Assembly (NCBI GenBank): GCA_002363955.1
Contig: DEXE01000006.1
Coordinates: 62,001 to 126,000, forward strand
Length of the DNA stretch: 64,000 bases
Source of the DNA: Methylophaga sp. UBA3192
Lineage (GTDB): Bacteria; Pseudomonadota; Gammaproteobacteria; Nitrosococcales; Methylophagaceae
Direction: 5' to 3'
The position numbers and the translations under genes are program-made. This document shows, piece after piece, positions 23,953 to 32,300 of the stretch (position 1 is the first letter of the stretch; each line of letters starts with the position of its first letter). A model generated the notes under the pieces. It worked only from the letters and a program-made list of their open reading frames with translations. It did no database searches and was not told the origin of the DNA.

Positions 23953-25257
23953 ATGACTGAACTTAATAATCTCGAATTTGACGCGAAACACCTCTGGCAC
24001 CCATACAGCAGTGTGCAAAACCCACCATTATTGCACGAGGTGGTTTCAGCAAAAGGCGTTTATTTAACGCTGGCGGATGGCCGGCAAATTATTGATGGCA
24101 TGTCTTCCTGGTGGTCCGCCATTCACGGTTATGGTCATCCACGATTAAATGCGGCTGCTAAAGATCAACTCGATAAAATGTCGCATGTGATGTTTGGCGG
24201 ATTAACCCATGATCCCGCTGTCAGTCTGGCACGACGCTTAATCGATATTACCGATGATGCGTTGCAGTATGTGTTTCTGGCGGATTCCGGGTCGGTGTCT
24301 GTTGAGGTTGCCATTAAAATGGCGATTCAATACTGGTTTGCTCAAGGTAAAGTGGATAAACAAAAATTGCTGTCATTGAGAAGTGGCTATCACGGCGACA
24401 CCTTTGGTGCGATGGCGGTTTGCGATCCGGTCAATGGTATGCATTCCCAATTTGCCAATGTGTTACCTCAGCACCTGTTTGCATCGGCGCCAACCTGTCG
24501 TAATGACGCCGATTGGCAGGACAGTGATATTGCCGAAATGCGTGATTTAATCGAAGCCAACCATGAACAATTAGCTGCGGTGATTGTTGAGCCATTGGTT
24601 CAGGGTGCTGGTGGCATGCGTTTCTATTGTTCGCAATATCTGCGTGAACTCAGATCGTTATGTGACCAGCACAATGTGTTGCTGATTTTTGATGAAATCG
24701 CCACAGGCTTTGGTCGCACGGGACATTTGTTTGCTTACGAAGCTGCCGGTGTGGTGCCGGATATTATATGCCTTGGTAAGGCGTTAACTGGCGGTTATAT
24801 GACTCTGGCAGCCACCTTATGTCAGACTAAAGTGGCACAGGGTATTTCAGCCGACGGGCAGGGTGTGTTGATGCATGGTCCGACCTTTATGGGAAATCCG
24901 CTGGCCTGCCGGGTCGCCAGTGAAAGTATTGATGTTTTGCTTGAATCAGATTGGCAAAAACTGGTGTTGAATATTGAATCCCAACTGACTGATGAACTCA
25001 GTGAATTAGCTTCTCATTGGTTAGTAAAAGAAGTTCGGGTCAAAGGGGCAATAGGGGTGGTTGAACTGAACCAGCCTCTCGACAGTTTTATGGACTGGTT
25101 GCCGGGATTTATTGTGGAGCAAGGTGTCTGGATAAGGCCATTTCGTTCAATGATCTATGTGATGCCGCCTTATATCATCAGCTCAGAACAGTTAACCCAA
25201 TTAACTACGGCGATAAAAGTTATCGTCAATAAACTGGGTGAATCAGTAAAATCCTGA
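23953..25257 (+). CDS. bioA: Adenosylmethionine-8-amino-7-oxononanoate aminotransferase
   Basis: BioA converts KAPA to DAPA in biotin synthesis using SAM as amino donor. The 434-residue class III aminotransferase has the N-terminal LWHPYSS, DGMSSWWSAIHGY, the cofactor-site IFDEIATGFGRTG, the PLP lysine in CLGKALTGGYMTLA (about 276), and GPTFMGNPLACRVA. No Shine-Dalgarno is obvious before ATG 23953. Other bio genes are not nearby. Confidence 0.95.
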   Translation: MTELNNLEFDAKHLWHPYSSVQNPPLLHEVVSAKGVYLTLADGRQIIDGMSSWWSAIHGYGHPRLNAAAKDQLDKMSHVMFGGLTHDPAVSLARRLIDITDDALQYVFLADSGSVSVEVAIKMAIQYWFAQGKVDKQKLLSLRSGYHGDTFGAMAVCDPVNGMHSQFANVLPQHLFASAPTCRNDADWQDSDIAEMRDLIEANHEQLAAVIVEPLVQGAGGMRFYCSQYLRELRSLCDQHNVLLIFDEIATGFGRTGHLFAYEAAGVVPDIICLGKALTGGYMTLAATLCQTKVAQGISADGQGVLMHGPTFMGNPLACRVASESIDVLLESDWQKLVLNIESQLTDELSELASHWLVKEVRVKGAIGVVELNQPLDSFMDWLPGFIVEQGVWIRPFRSMIYVMPPYIISSEQLTQLTTAIKVIVNKLGESVKS

Positions 25258-25370
25258 GACCGATCAAGAGTATGTCTGATAGTGTTCTGTTTTTTGCGGC
25301 GTAATATCTTTTTCACGCTATCCAGAAAAGCGGATTGCGATACCCTTAAAAATAGAATGGAGAAATGATT

Positions 25371-25442
25371 ATGTGGACTAAACCAGAATATTCAGATATG
25401 CGTTTCGGTTTTGAAGTAACCATGTATATCTGCAACCGTTAA
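25371..25442 (+). CDS. pqqA: Pyrroloquinoline quinone precursor peptide PqqA (orphan)
   Basis: PqqA is the ribosomal precursor whose cross-linked Glu and Tyr become PQQ, the cofactor of methanol dehydrogenase. This 23-codon gene starts MWTKPEYSDMRFGFEV and contains the conserved E-V-T-M-Y segment (Glu15, Tyr19), the residues joined by PqqE. GGAGA lies 7 bases before ATG 25371; another in-frame ATG lies two codons upstream. A terminator follows at once, and no pqqBCDE is present, so it is a monocistronic precursor gene separated from the maturation enzymes. Confidence 0.93.
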   Translation: MWTKPEYSDMRFGFEVTMYICNR

Positions 25443-25461
25443 TTTCGGTTCAAATGTACTT

Positions 25462-25499
25462 AAAAAGCCTCTGGAGCTAAGCTCCAGGGGCTTTTTTTA
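25462..25499 (+). terminator. Terminator after pqqA
   Basis: AAAAAGCCTCTGGAGCT pairs imperfectly with GCTCCAGGGGCTTTTTTT around a two-base loop, with a long T-run. It isolates pqqA from ahpC. Confidence 0.9.
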
Positions 25500-25552
25500 T
25501 ACAGCCTCAACTCAAATCGCTAATTCCGATTATATTAATAGAATTAAGTTGT

Positions 25553-25581
25553 TTGACCGTTGTATTTTCGAGCCCTAGAAT
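25553..25581 (+). promoter_or_regulatory. Promoter of ahpC
   Basis: TTGACC (25553-25558) and TAGAAT (25576-25581) are spaced by 17 bases, a good sigma-70 match, 38 bases before the ahpC start. I do not see a convincing OxyR site. Confidence 0.7.
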
Positions 25582-25618
25582 GACCCTGTCGCTTTTGACA
25601 ATCAACAAGGAGTAGACC

Positions 25619-26185
25619 ATGTCGACTTTGATTAATACTACCATTAAACCGTTTAAAACCACTGCATTTCACAAAGGCGAGTTCGTACCGGTTACTGATG
25701 CCGATCTGAAAGGAAAGTGGTCAGTTGTATTCTTTTATCCAGCCGATTTCACTTTTGTTTGCCCTACAGAGCTGGGCGATTTAGCTGATCATTACGCAAA
25801 ATTGCAGGAAATGGGTGTTGAAGTTTATTCAGTATCAACTGATACCCACTTCACTCATAAAGCCTGGCACGATGCTTCTGAAACCATCAAGAAAATCAAC
25901 TTCCCGATGCTGGGTGATGCGACTGGTGCGATCAGCCGTAACTTTGAAGTCATGATTGAAGAAGAAGGTCTGGCGCTGCGTGGCACATTTGTTATCGATC
26001 CGGAAGGCGTGATCAAAGTGTGTGAAGTTCACGATCTGGGTATCGGCCGTAGTGCAAAAGAACTGGTTCGTAAAATCCAGGCTGCTCAGTATGTTGCCTC
26101 ACATGATGGTGAAGTTTGCCCAGCTTCTTGGCAGCCAGGTGAAGAAACCTTGTCACCATCGCTGGATTTGGTTGGCAAAATCTAA
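25619..26185 (+). CDS. ahpC: Alkyl hydroperoxide reductase, peroxiredoxin subunit
   Basis: AhpC is a typical 2-Cys peroxiredoxin reducing H2O2 and organic peroxides in the cytoplasm. The 188-residue protein has the peroxidatic cysteine in DFTFVCPTEL (Cys48) and the resolving cysteine in GEVCPASW (about 167). A strong AAGGAG site precedes ATG 25619. It is followed by ahpF, its dedicated reductase. Confidence 0.97.
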   Translation: MSTLINTTIKPFKTTAFHKGEFVPVTDADLKGKWSVVFFYPADFTFVCPTELGDLADHYAKLQEMGVEVYSVSTDTHFTHKAWHDASETIKKINFPMLGDATGAISRNFEVMIEEEGLALRGTFVIDPEGVIKVCEVHDLGIGRSAKELVRKIQAAQYVASHDGEVCPASWQPGEETLSPSLDLVGKI

Positions 26186-26228
26186 AGAAAATCTGAATTT
26201 AGAATTTCTTGATCCGTTGGATCACGTG

Positions 26229-26252
26229 TGTCCGGGCCGATCGGTCCGGACA
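26229..26252 (+). other. Near-perfect palindrome between ahpC and ahpF
   Basis: TGTCCGG and CCGGACA flank CCGATCGG, making a 24-base palindrome with a single mismatched pair. It has no T-run. Preceded by GATCC-GTT-GGATC, it probably acts as an mRNA hairpin that lowers ahpF relative to ahpC; this is inferred. Confidence 0.5.
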
Positions 26253-26293
26253 ACACCCAAATATTTATAGAATTTTACACAGGCAGGTGCCTT

Positions 26294-27865
26294 ATGTTGG
26301 ATGCAAATATTGCTGCACAATTAAAAACTTATCTGCAGAATCTGCAACGTCCTGTAGAGATCATTGCGTCACTTGATGACGGCAAAAAATCTCAGGAAAT
26401 GCGAGAACTGCTGGTTGAAATTGCAGAGATGTCTGACAAAGTCAGTTTTTCCGATGCAGACAACGATGCGCGTAAACCATCATTCCGGGTGAAACAACCG
26501 GAAGGTCAGGAGCACATCCGCTTTGCCGGTATTCCGATGGGTCATGAATTTACCTCGCTGGTTTTAGCATTGCTGCACACCGGTGGTCATCCAATGAAGA
26601 CCGAGCCTGAAGTCATCGAGCAAATCAAACAACTCGACGGTGAGTTTGTGTTTGAAACATATATTTCACTGTCATGCCAGAACTGCCCGGAAGTAGTACA
26701 GGCGTTAAATTTGATGGCGGTGTTAAATCCGAATATTCATCACACTATGATTGATGGTGCGTTATATCCTGAAGAAGTAGAATCGCGTCAGATTATGGCT
26801 GTGCCTACTGTTTATCTGAATGGTCAGGTATTTGGTCAGGGAAGAATGGGGCTGGCCGAAATCATTGGCAAACTGGATACCGGTGCAATCAAGCGTGAAG
26901 CTGAAAAAATCAACCAGCGCGCACCGTATGATGTGTTGATTATTGGCGGTGGTCCGGCAGGTGCTTCAGCTTCCATTTATGCTTCACGTAAAGGTATTCG
27001 TACTGGCATAGTGGCTGAGCGGTTTGGCGGACAGGTCATGGATACCCTGGCAATTGAGAACTTTATTTCGATTAAAGAAACGGAAGGCCCGAAGCTGGTC
27101 GCGGCACTTGAAGAACATGTCAAGGAATATGAAGTTGACGTGATGAAACTGCAGCGTGCTAACAAGTTACGCCAGCAAGGCAAAATGATTGAAGTAGAAT
27201 TGGAAAGTGGCGCTAAGTTGCTCAGTAAATCGATTATTATCGCGACCGGTGCACGCTGGCGTGAGCTGGGTGTGCCCGGAGAAAGTGAATATCGGGGGCA
27301 TGGTGTGGCTTACTGCCCGCATTGTGATGGCCCGTTGTTTAAAGGCAAACATGTTGCGGTTATCGGTGGCGGTAATTCCGGTGTGGAAGCGGCGATTGAT
27401 CTGGCCGGTATTGTCGGTCATGTCACCTTGCTGGAATATGCAGATCAATTGAAAGCTGATGCGGTATTGCAGAAAAAATTGCATAGTCTGAACAACGTTA
27501 CGGTCATTATCGGCGCGCAAACCATGGATATCACTGGTGATGGCAAAAAAGTGAACGGTCTGAATTATAAAGATCGGGCCACAGAAGAATCACATCATGT
27601 TGATGTGGCAGGTGTGTTTGTTCAAATCGGTTTGCTGCCTAATACCGATTGGCTGAAAGATACCCTAACGTTAAGTAAATATGGTGAGATTGAAATTGAT
27701 TCTCACGGGGCAACATCAATGCCGGGCGTGTTTGCGGCCGGCGATGTGACCACCATTCCATACAAACAGATCATTATGGCAATGGGTGAGGGTGCCAGAG
27801 CCGCATTAGGTGCGTTTGATTATCTGATCAGAAACGAGTTTGATGAGAAGGATCAGGCAGCTTAA
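26294..27865 (+). CDS. ahpF: Alkyl hydroperoxide reductase, flavoprotein subunit
   Basis: AhpF uses NADH to reduce AhpC. From ATG 26294 (MLDANIAAQLKTYL) the protein has 523 residues, the family length; the frame extends 22 codons upstream, but family comparison favours this start. Domains in order are the N-terminal double thioredoxin fold with active-site pair CQNCP, FAD motif VLIIGGGPAGASASIYASRKG (about 210), the redox CPHCDGP (about 343), an NADH motif VIGGGNSGVEAAI, and GVFAAGDVTT near the end. Confidence 0.97.
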   Translation: MLDANIAAQLKTYLQNLQRPVEIIASLDDGKKSQEMRELLVEIAEMSDKVSFSDADNDARKPSFRVKQPEGQEHIRFAGIPMGHEFTSLVLALLHTGGHPMKTEPEVIEQIKQLDGEFVFETYISLSCQNCPEVVQALNLMAVLNPNIHHTMIDGALYPEEVESRQIMAVPTVYLNGQVFGQGRMGLAEIIGKLDTGAIKREAEKINQRAPYDVLIIGGGPAGASASIYASRKGIRTGIVAERFGGQVMDTLAIENFISIKETEGPKLVAALEEHVKEYEVDVMKLQRANKLRQQGKMIEVELESGAKLLSKSIIIATGARWRELGVPGESEYRGHGVAYCPHCDGPLFKGKHVAVIGGGNSGVEAAIDLAGIVGHVTLLEYADQLKADAVLQKKLHSLNNVTVIIGAQTMDITGDGKKVNGLNYKDRATEESHHVDVAGVFVQIGLLPNTDWLKDTLTLSKYGEIEIDSHGATSMPGVFAAGDVTTIPYKQIIMAMGEGARAALGAFDYLIRNEFDEKDQAA

Positions 27866-27879
27866 CGATAAATGTGGAT

Positions 27880-28548
27880 TCACTCCGCTTCGTCAATTAA
27901 ATCGCGCAAGTTTAATAACTTCATGCGAATGGCGAGGCGGGTGAGTTCAATATCCGAGTTCACCTCAAGTTTACGTTTGATAATGTAATGTGAATTGGAA
28001 ACCGTTTTCGGACTGATATTCAGAATATCGGCTATCTGTTGATTATTCTTGGCTTCCAGCAATAAACGTAAAATCTCAAACTCCCTCACCGTTAAATCAT
28101 CTAATCTGGCTTTGTCCTGACCCAGTTTTTCCAAGGCCAGCGCCTGTGCAATATCAGGACTGAGACTGAGGTTATTTTCGTAAACCTCATAAATTCCATG
28201 AATCAATAAAGTTGGATCACTGCTTTTGGTGACATAACCCAATGCGCCTGCGCGGATGGCCTGCAAGGCAAAGCTGGGGTTTTGATGCATACTGAACACC
28301 AGAATCCGTGCCTGAGCATCATATTGCCGAATACGTGAAATTGCTTCCAAACCACTTTGTCCCGGCATCGAGATATCCATGATCACCACATCCGGCTGAA
28401 AGGTTTTGTAATTCTGATAGGCTTCAGCAGCATCCCGAGCATCGGCTATCACGGTTAAATTAGGTTGCTTTTGCAATAATGAACGATATCCTTCCCGCAC
28501 AATGGCGTGATCATCCACTAATAAGATTTGAATCATTTTTTCAGTCAT
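27880..28548 (-). CDS. NarL/LuxR-family response regulator, MoxX-like
   Basis: The 222-residue regulator has a receiver domain with Asp58 (VVIMDISMPGQSGLEA), TKSSD replacing the usual K-P loop region, and a C-terminal LuxR-type helix-turn-helix (LTVREFEILRLLLEAKNNQQIADILNISPKTVSNSHYIIKRKL). Its start overlaps the kinase stop by 8 bases, so the pair is co-translated. Adjacent mxa genes suggest it is the MoxX/MxaX-type regulator of methanol oxidation known in other methylotrophs; this is an inference from context. Confidence 0.8.
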   Translation of the reverse strand: MTEKMIQILLVDDHAIVREGYRSLLQKQPNLTVIADARDAAEAYQNYKTFQPDVVIMDISMPGQSGLEAISRIRQYDAQARILVFSMHQNPSFALQAIRAGALGYVTKSSDPTLLIHGIYEVYENNLSLSPDIAQALALEKLGQDKARLDDLTVREFEILRLLLEAKNNQQIADILNISPKTVSNSHYIIKRKLEVNSDIELTRLAIRMKLLNLRDLIDEAE

Positions 28549-29920
28549 GCAAGTTCTCTGTTAGTGATTCTGCTGGCGGATTAACGGGTAACTCGATCAG
28601 CAGTTTTAAACCACCGTCGTTGTGAGTATCCATGGTTATTTTACCGCCGAGCGCAGTTACTCTCTCTGCGATACCGAGTAGTCCCACTCCCATGTTCTGA
28701 TTTAACGTTTCCCGCTTGGCTTTGCCATTATCTTCTACCTCCAGGATAAGCTGATGTGGATCAACATATTTCAGTTGGATACTGGCTTCACTGGCTCGGG
28801 CATGTTTGGCAATATTGGTCAATGACTCCTGCACAATACGGTACAAATTGACGGGCAATGGTTCAGGCAGGATATCCATTCCATCATCAATCTGCAGGGT
28901 AAATCGTGTTTCACCGCCTGTCCGCTGGTTCCAGCTTTTAATCAGCTTATCCAGACTTCGTGTCAGTCCAATCTCATCGACATCAGCGGGACGTAAACGT
29001 GTCAGTAATCCACGTAGGGCGGACATCATATGCGCCGTAATATGGCTGATACCCTCGGTTTCGCTGAGTATGGATGGACAATCCTTTCGAGCTGTCTGGC
29101 TGATGGATGTGGTCAGGGCATTGATACCGGCCAGACATTGACCGAATTCATCATGTAACTCACGACTGATAAACCGATGTTCTTCTTCCTGTGCATTAAT
29201 CAGTTTCAGTGCCAGTTGGCGGTTTTCATTCATGATCTGTTGCTGGGTAGATGCCAGTGCATTAATCGCTTCGCTGGTACGGCGCCATTCACCGATTTCA
29301 AAACTGGGAATACGGGTTTGCAGCTCGCCCTGTTGCATTTTTTCCAGGCCTCGAACAATCAATTGTGCCGGACGTAACAGTTGATTAATTGTCATAAACA
29401 CCAGTAACGATACCGCCAGAATACTTACAGATAAAATACCGAAGACTGCCCGCAGATTACTCCAGGCCCGGGCAATTTCCATTTCAACATTCAACGAAAC
29501 CAGAATGCTGCCATAGGTTATAGCGTTAAATGAAAAACGCCGGCTGGCTTCGTAGCTGGGATTAAACAACTGTTGATAAATTTCGCCGAACCAATTTGGC
29601 CAACGCGTTTCATCGTGTACTACTTCATTACACAAGCTGCGACGGCGGCTTTCTGTACGAGACAAAAACTGCACACAGGAACCAGGCACGCCGTTGAGTT
29701 GTTGCAGAATATCCGTATCGGGAAAGGCAACTGAATAGTCATAACGGGAAAACATTTTTAACAATTGCTGGGTGAGCTGTTTTTCTATTCGCTGCGCGGT
29801 TAAATCAGCCTCCAGCTTAGCCTGTTGGTCGGTCTGGTACAGAACATATCCAGCACTGCACACCAGACAGATAAAGCCTATCAACATGATTCTAAAGAAA
29901 AGCTGCAGTCTGAGATTCAT
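28541..29920 (-). CDS. Sensor histidine kinase, HisKA_3 type, MoxY-like
   Basis: The 459-residue kinase has an N-terminal helix (about 10-28), a periplasmic domain of ~140 residues with two cysteines, a second helix (about 165-185), a HAMP domain (RPAQLIVRGLEKMQQGELQTRIPSF), the HisKA_3 H-box FISRELHDEFGQCLAGINAL (His about 257), and an ATPase domain with EVEDNG and MGVGLLGIAERVTALGG. It is paired with the NarL-type regulator and divergent from mxaR. Such pairs control methanol dehydrogenase genes in some methylotrophs; the signal here is unknown. Confidence 0.82.
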   Translation of the reverse strand: MNLRLQLFFRIMLIGFICLVCSAGYVLYQTDQQAKLEADLTAQRIEKQLTQQLLKMFSRYDYSVAFPDTDILQQLNGVPGSCVQFLSRTESRRRSLCNEVVHDETRWPNWFGEIYQQLFNPSYEASRRFSFNAITYGSILVSLNVEMEIARAWSNLRAVFGILSVSILAVSLLVFMTINQLLRPAQLIVRGLEKMQQGELQTRIPSFEIGEWRRTSEAINALASTQQQIMNENRQLALKLINAQEEEHRFISRELHDEFGQCLAGINALTTSISQTARKDCPSILSETEGISHITAHMMSALRGLLTRLRPADVDEIGLTRSLDKLIKSWNQRTGGETRFTLQIDDGMDILPEPLPVNLYRIVQESLTNIAKHARASEASIQLKYVDPHQLILEVEDNGKAKRETLNQNMGVGLLGIAERVTALGGKITMDTHNDGGLKLLIELPVNPPAESLTENLHD

Positions 29921-30372
29921 GGTTTATCCGTATTTACAATCAACACAGTCTAGGCGCAGATATCCACGCTGCAAAGCCTGGTTTCGACACACGGGAAATT
30001 TGCCCGATGTCCATGGGCAAATATCTGATGTGCTGATTGCGCTTTCAAGGTTTAATGAACATCATAAAAAAGCTATGTGAAAGTTAAGCAGTCGGCTTAC
30101 CTCATCAAGCATTAAGTTATACGTTCAGTTTCGTATCATCAGCTTGGTTTCATATCAGACTGTTTGGTGATAGATTCCTGCATGAATCAAAAGCATAATC
30201 TTGATTAGCCAATGGTGAGTTCACAGGCAAAGACACAACAACGGGATTTTTGTGCTTTTGCTGTCGTCACCTGATAAGGCGTCATGTATAAAAAGCTAAA
30301 GAAACTTACTTACGCAATCAGTTTGGGTGAGTAAACTTAAATATATAAATACCTATTAAAAGGGGAGAGAGA
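29921..30372. promoter_or_regulatory. Divergent control region, moxYX-like kinase / mxaR operon
   Basis: These 452 bases hold no gene. Contents: a perfect 8-bp inverted repeat at 29998-30022; possible mxaR promoter TTGGGT (30323-30328) with TAAATA (30346-30351) at 17 bases, about 20 bases before the ribosome site AGGGGAGAGAGA. The length suggests more than one regulator site. A short rightward frame at the left end is not supported as a gene. Confidence 0.55.
29998..30022. promoter_or_regulatory. Inverted repeat ATTTGCCC-N9-GGGCAAAT
   Basis: A perfect 8-bp inverted repeat with a 9-base spacer lies 78 bases upstream of the kinase start and about 350 bases upstream of mxaR. It is a candidate binding site for the adjacent LuxR-type regulator, which typically binds dyads, or an mRNA hairpin in the kinase leader. 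Confidence 0.45.
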
Positions 30373-31392
30373 ATGTCGGATAAGCAGCAATTGGATACTG
30401 CTCGTGAACACGCTTTGGCACTGGAAAAAGTGGTCAATGATGTGGTGATTGGTCAGCAACAGGCCATTCGTTTGATTCTCATCGCATTACATGCTCGCGG
30501 ACATGTATTACTCGAAGGTGGTGTCGGGGTGGGTAAAACCACTTTGCTGCGTGCTTTTTCCAAAGCATTGGGTGGCGCATTTGGCCGTATTGAGGGCAGT
30601 GTTGATTTAATGCCTAACGATCTGCTTTACAGCGCCTGGGTGAATGCGGATGGTAAACCGGTCATTGAACCTGGCCCGCTGATTGCCAAAGGTGAAGAAA
30701 CCGCCGTGTTTTTCTTTAACGAAATCAACCGTGCCCGTCCACAAGTTCAATCTTTGTTGCTGAGAGCGATGGCAGAACGCAGTGCTGAAGCATTCGGTAA
30801 AGAATACCGATTCCCGCATATGATTGTGTTTGCTGATCGAAATGCTGTCGAAAAAGAAGAAACCTTTGAACTGAGTGCTGCCGCCCGTGACCGTTTTCTG
30901 TTTGAAATCAACATCAGCCGTCCACTGGAAGACGAGTCACGCCGTAAATTGATTTTTGATCCAGCCTTCCATGATGTGGATGCATTGCTCAGTTCCATTG
31001 GTGCCCCAATATTAAATTATCGTGATCTCAATGAACTGGATCGTGATATTCAAAATAGTGTGTATGTTTCACCGGAAATTGAAAACTATGTAGTGCGTCT
31101 TTGGGATGCCAGCTGGGAACCACATAAACTCGGTATTACGCTGACGGATGTCTATGTTGAAGATCTTGTTGTTGCTGGTGCCAGTGTGCGAGGTATGTCA
31201 GCAATGGTAAGGGCGGCGAAAGTCTGTGCCTGGCTGGAAGGACGCGATCATGTGCTGCCGGATGATATCCATTTTGTTTTACTGCCTTCACTTACACATC
31301 GTGTGTTCCTGTCTCCGGTCTATGACGGCCGCCGTGAACAGCTGATGCCACAATTTATTCAGGCGTTACGCGATCATATAGCCACACCGTAA
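30373..31392 (+). CDS. mxaR: MoxR-family AAA+ ATPase, MxaR-like
   Basis: This 339-residue AAA+ ATPase is required, with MxaSACKL, for assembly or activation of calcium-dependent methanol dehydrogenase in methylotrophs. Walker A is GGVGVGKTT (49-57). The Walker B region reads VFFFNEINRARPQ, with Asn116 where most MoxR ATPases have Asp; Glu117 is kept. The sensor-1 region reads FADRNAVEKEE and the arginine finger region LSAAARDRF. It begins a six-gene run and is divergent from the sensor kinase. MxaR is favoured over other MoxR groups because of the downstream mxaSACKL order. Confidence 0.88.
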   Translation: MSDKQQLDTAREHALALEKVVNDVVIGQQQAIRLILIALHARGHVLLEGGVGVGKTTLLRAFSKALGGAFGRIEGSVDLMPNDLLYSAWVNADGKPVIEPGPLIAKGEETAVFFFNEINRARPQVQSLLLRAMAERSAEAFGKEYRFPHMIVFADRNAVEKEETFELSAAARDRFLFEINISRPLEDESRRKLIFDPAFHDVDALLSSIGAPILNYRDLNELDRDIQNSVYVSPEIENYVVRLWDASWEPHKLGITLTDVYVEDLVVAGASVRGMSAMVRAAKVCAWLEGRDHVLPDDIHFVLLPSLTHRVFLSPVYDGRREQLMPQFIQALRDHIATP

Positions 31393-31404
31393 GAAGGCAT
31401 TCTG

Positions 31405-32289
31405 ATGAAGCCTATACAACCTCAGGAGTTTAGCTATCGCTTTCCGGATAAGGTGTTTGGTCATGTGCCCGGTGCACATAGCGGAACAGCGCTGGGCAGC
31501 GGTGATCGTTTTGCCGGTTTCGCTGATTTATTTGATTATCCGGATCCACGGCGTCTGGATGTACGCGCCAGTTTACGTACCAATATTGCTGATTCCGCTC
31601 TGGGAAATCAGGAACGATGGCTGGTAAGACGTTATCAACAACGTTCGTCCATCACTTTATGGCTGCTGTCGGATTTGAGCCGATCGATGTCGGTTTCCAG
31701 TGTCAGTAATGAACGGGTTGCCCGATTGGCGCATATGATTGCGCATAGCTCGATCAGATTCGGTGATCGTTTTGCCATGGCCGGATTTGATGATATCTGG
31801 CGTAAAGATGTATCCGTAATGCCAACCAGGCAACGCAGTATGCCAGCGGTTGCGGCAGAAAAAATTATCAACGCTGCACCTCCGACAGCACCGGGTGCAG
31901 AGGGCTTGTTTGATGCGGCCGATTTAATCAGTAGTAAAAGGGCAATCGTATTTCTGGCCTCGGATTTTTGCTGTGATATCGATCTGGTTGATCGCACCTT
32001 ACGCAAGCTGGCGCATTACACGGTGGTGCCTATCGTCTGGCAGCATGATGAGGTGGATCATTTACCTTCGCACGCGGGCTGGACGGAGACGCGCGATTCT
32101 GAAACCGGTAAACGCCATAGCGTATGGATACGTCCCGGCATCAAGAAACGCTGGCAACAGCAACTGGATGATCACTTTGAGAAACTGACGGCCTGTTTTA
32201 TGCGTTATCGCGTCAAGCCGCTTTTTGTCTCCGGAGAAGTGACACCACAACAGTTGACACAGTATTTCTCCGCAATGAAAAAATCATAG
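31405..32289 (+). CDS. mxaS: MxaS-like DUF58 protein
   Basis: The 294-residue protein has a DUF58/vWA-like domain, with a MIDAS-type motif LLSDLSRSMSVSS (about 90-102) and IVFLASDFCCDIDLVDRTLRKL (about 180). No signal peptide or membrane helix is evident, so it is cytoplasmic. DUF58 proteins partner MoxR ATPases; here it is expected to act with MxaR in methanol dehydrogenase maturation. The gene lies 12 bases after mxaR and 11 bases before mxaA. Confidence 0.85.
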   Translation: MKPIQPQEFSYRFPDKVFGHVPGAHSGTALGSGDRFAGFADLFDYPDPRRLDVRASLRTNIADSALGNQERWLVRRYQQRSSITLWLLSDLSRSMSVSSVSNERVARLAHMIAHSSIRFGDRFAMAGFDDIWRKDVSVMPTRQRSMPAVAAEKIINAAPPTAPGAEGLFDAADLISSKRAIVFLASDFCCDIDLVDRTLRKLAHYTVVPIVWQHDEVDHLPSHAGWTETRDSETGKRHSVWIRPGIKKRWQQQLDDHFEKLTACFMRYRVKPLFVSGEVTPQQLTQYFSAMKKS

Positions 32290-32300
32290 GAATGCACACA

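Noticed and set aside
25501..25618. Possible OxyR site upstream of ahpC
   Set aside because: AT-rich half-site-like stretches occur (near 25530-25550), but they do not match the four-part OxyR pattern well enough; only the sigma-70 promoter is supported.
29772..30080. 102-codon rightward frame at the start of the mxa control region
   Set aside because: It starts inside the kinase gene on the opposite strand and its translation looks random; the region is better explained as control DNA.
30221..30260. Methylobacterium-style mxa promoter (AAGACA with TAGAAA)
   Set aside because: AAAGACA occurs at about 30228-30234, but no TAGAAA-like element lies at the required spacing.
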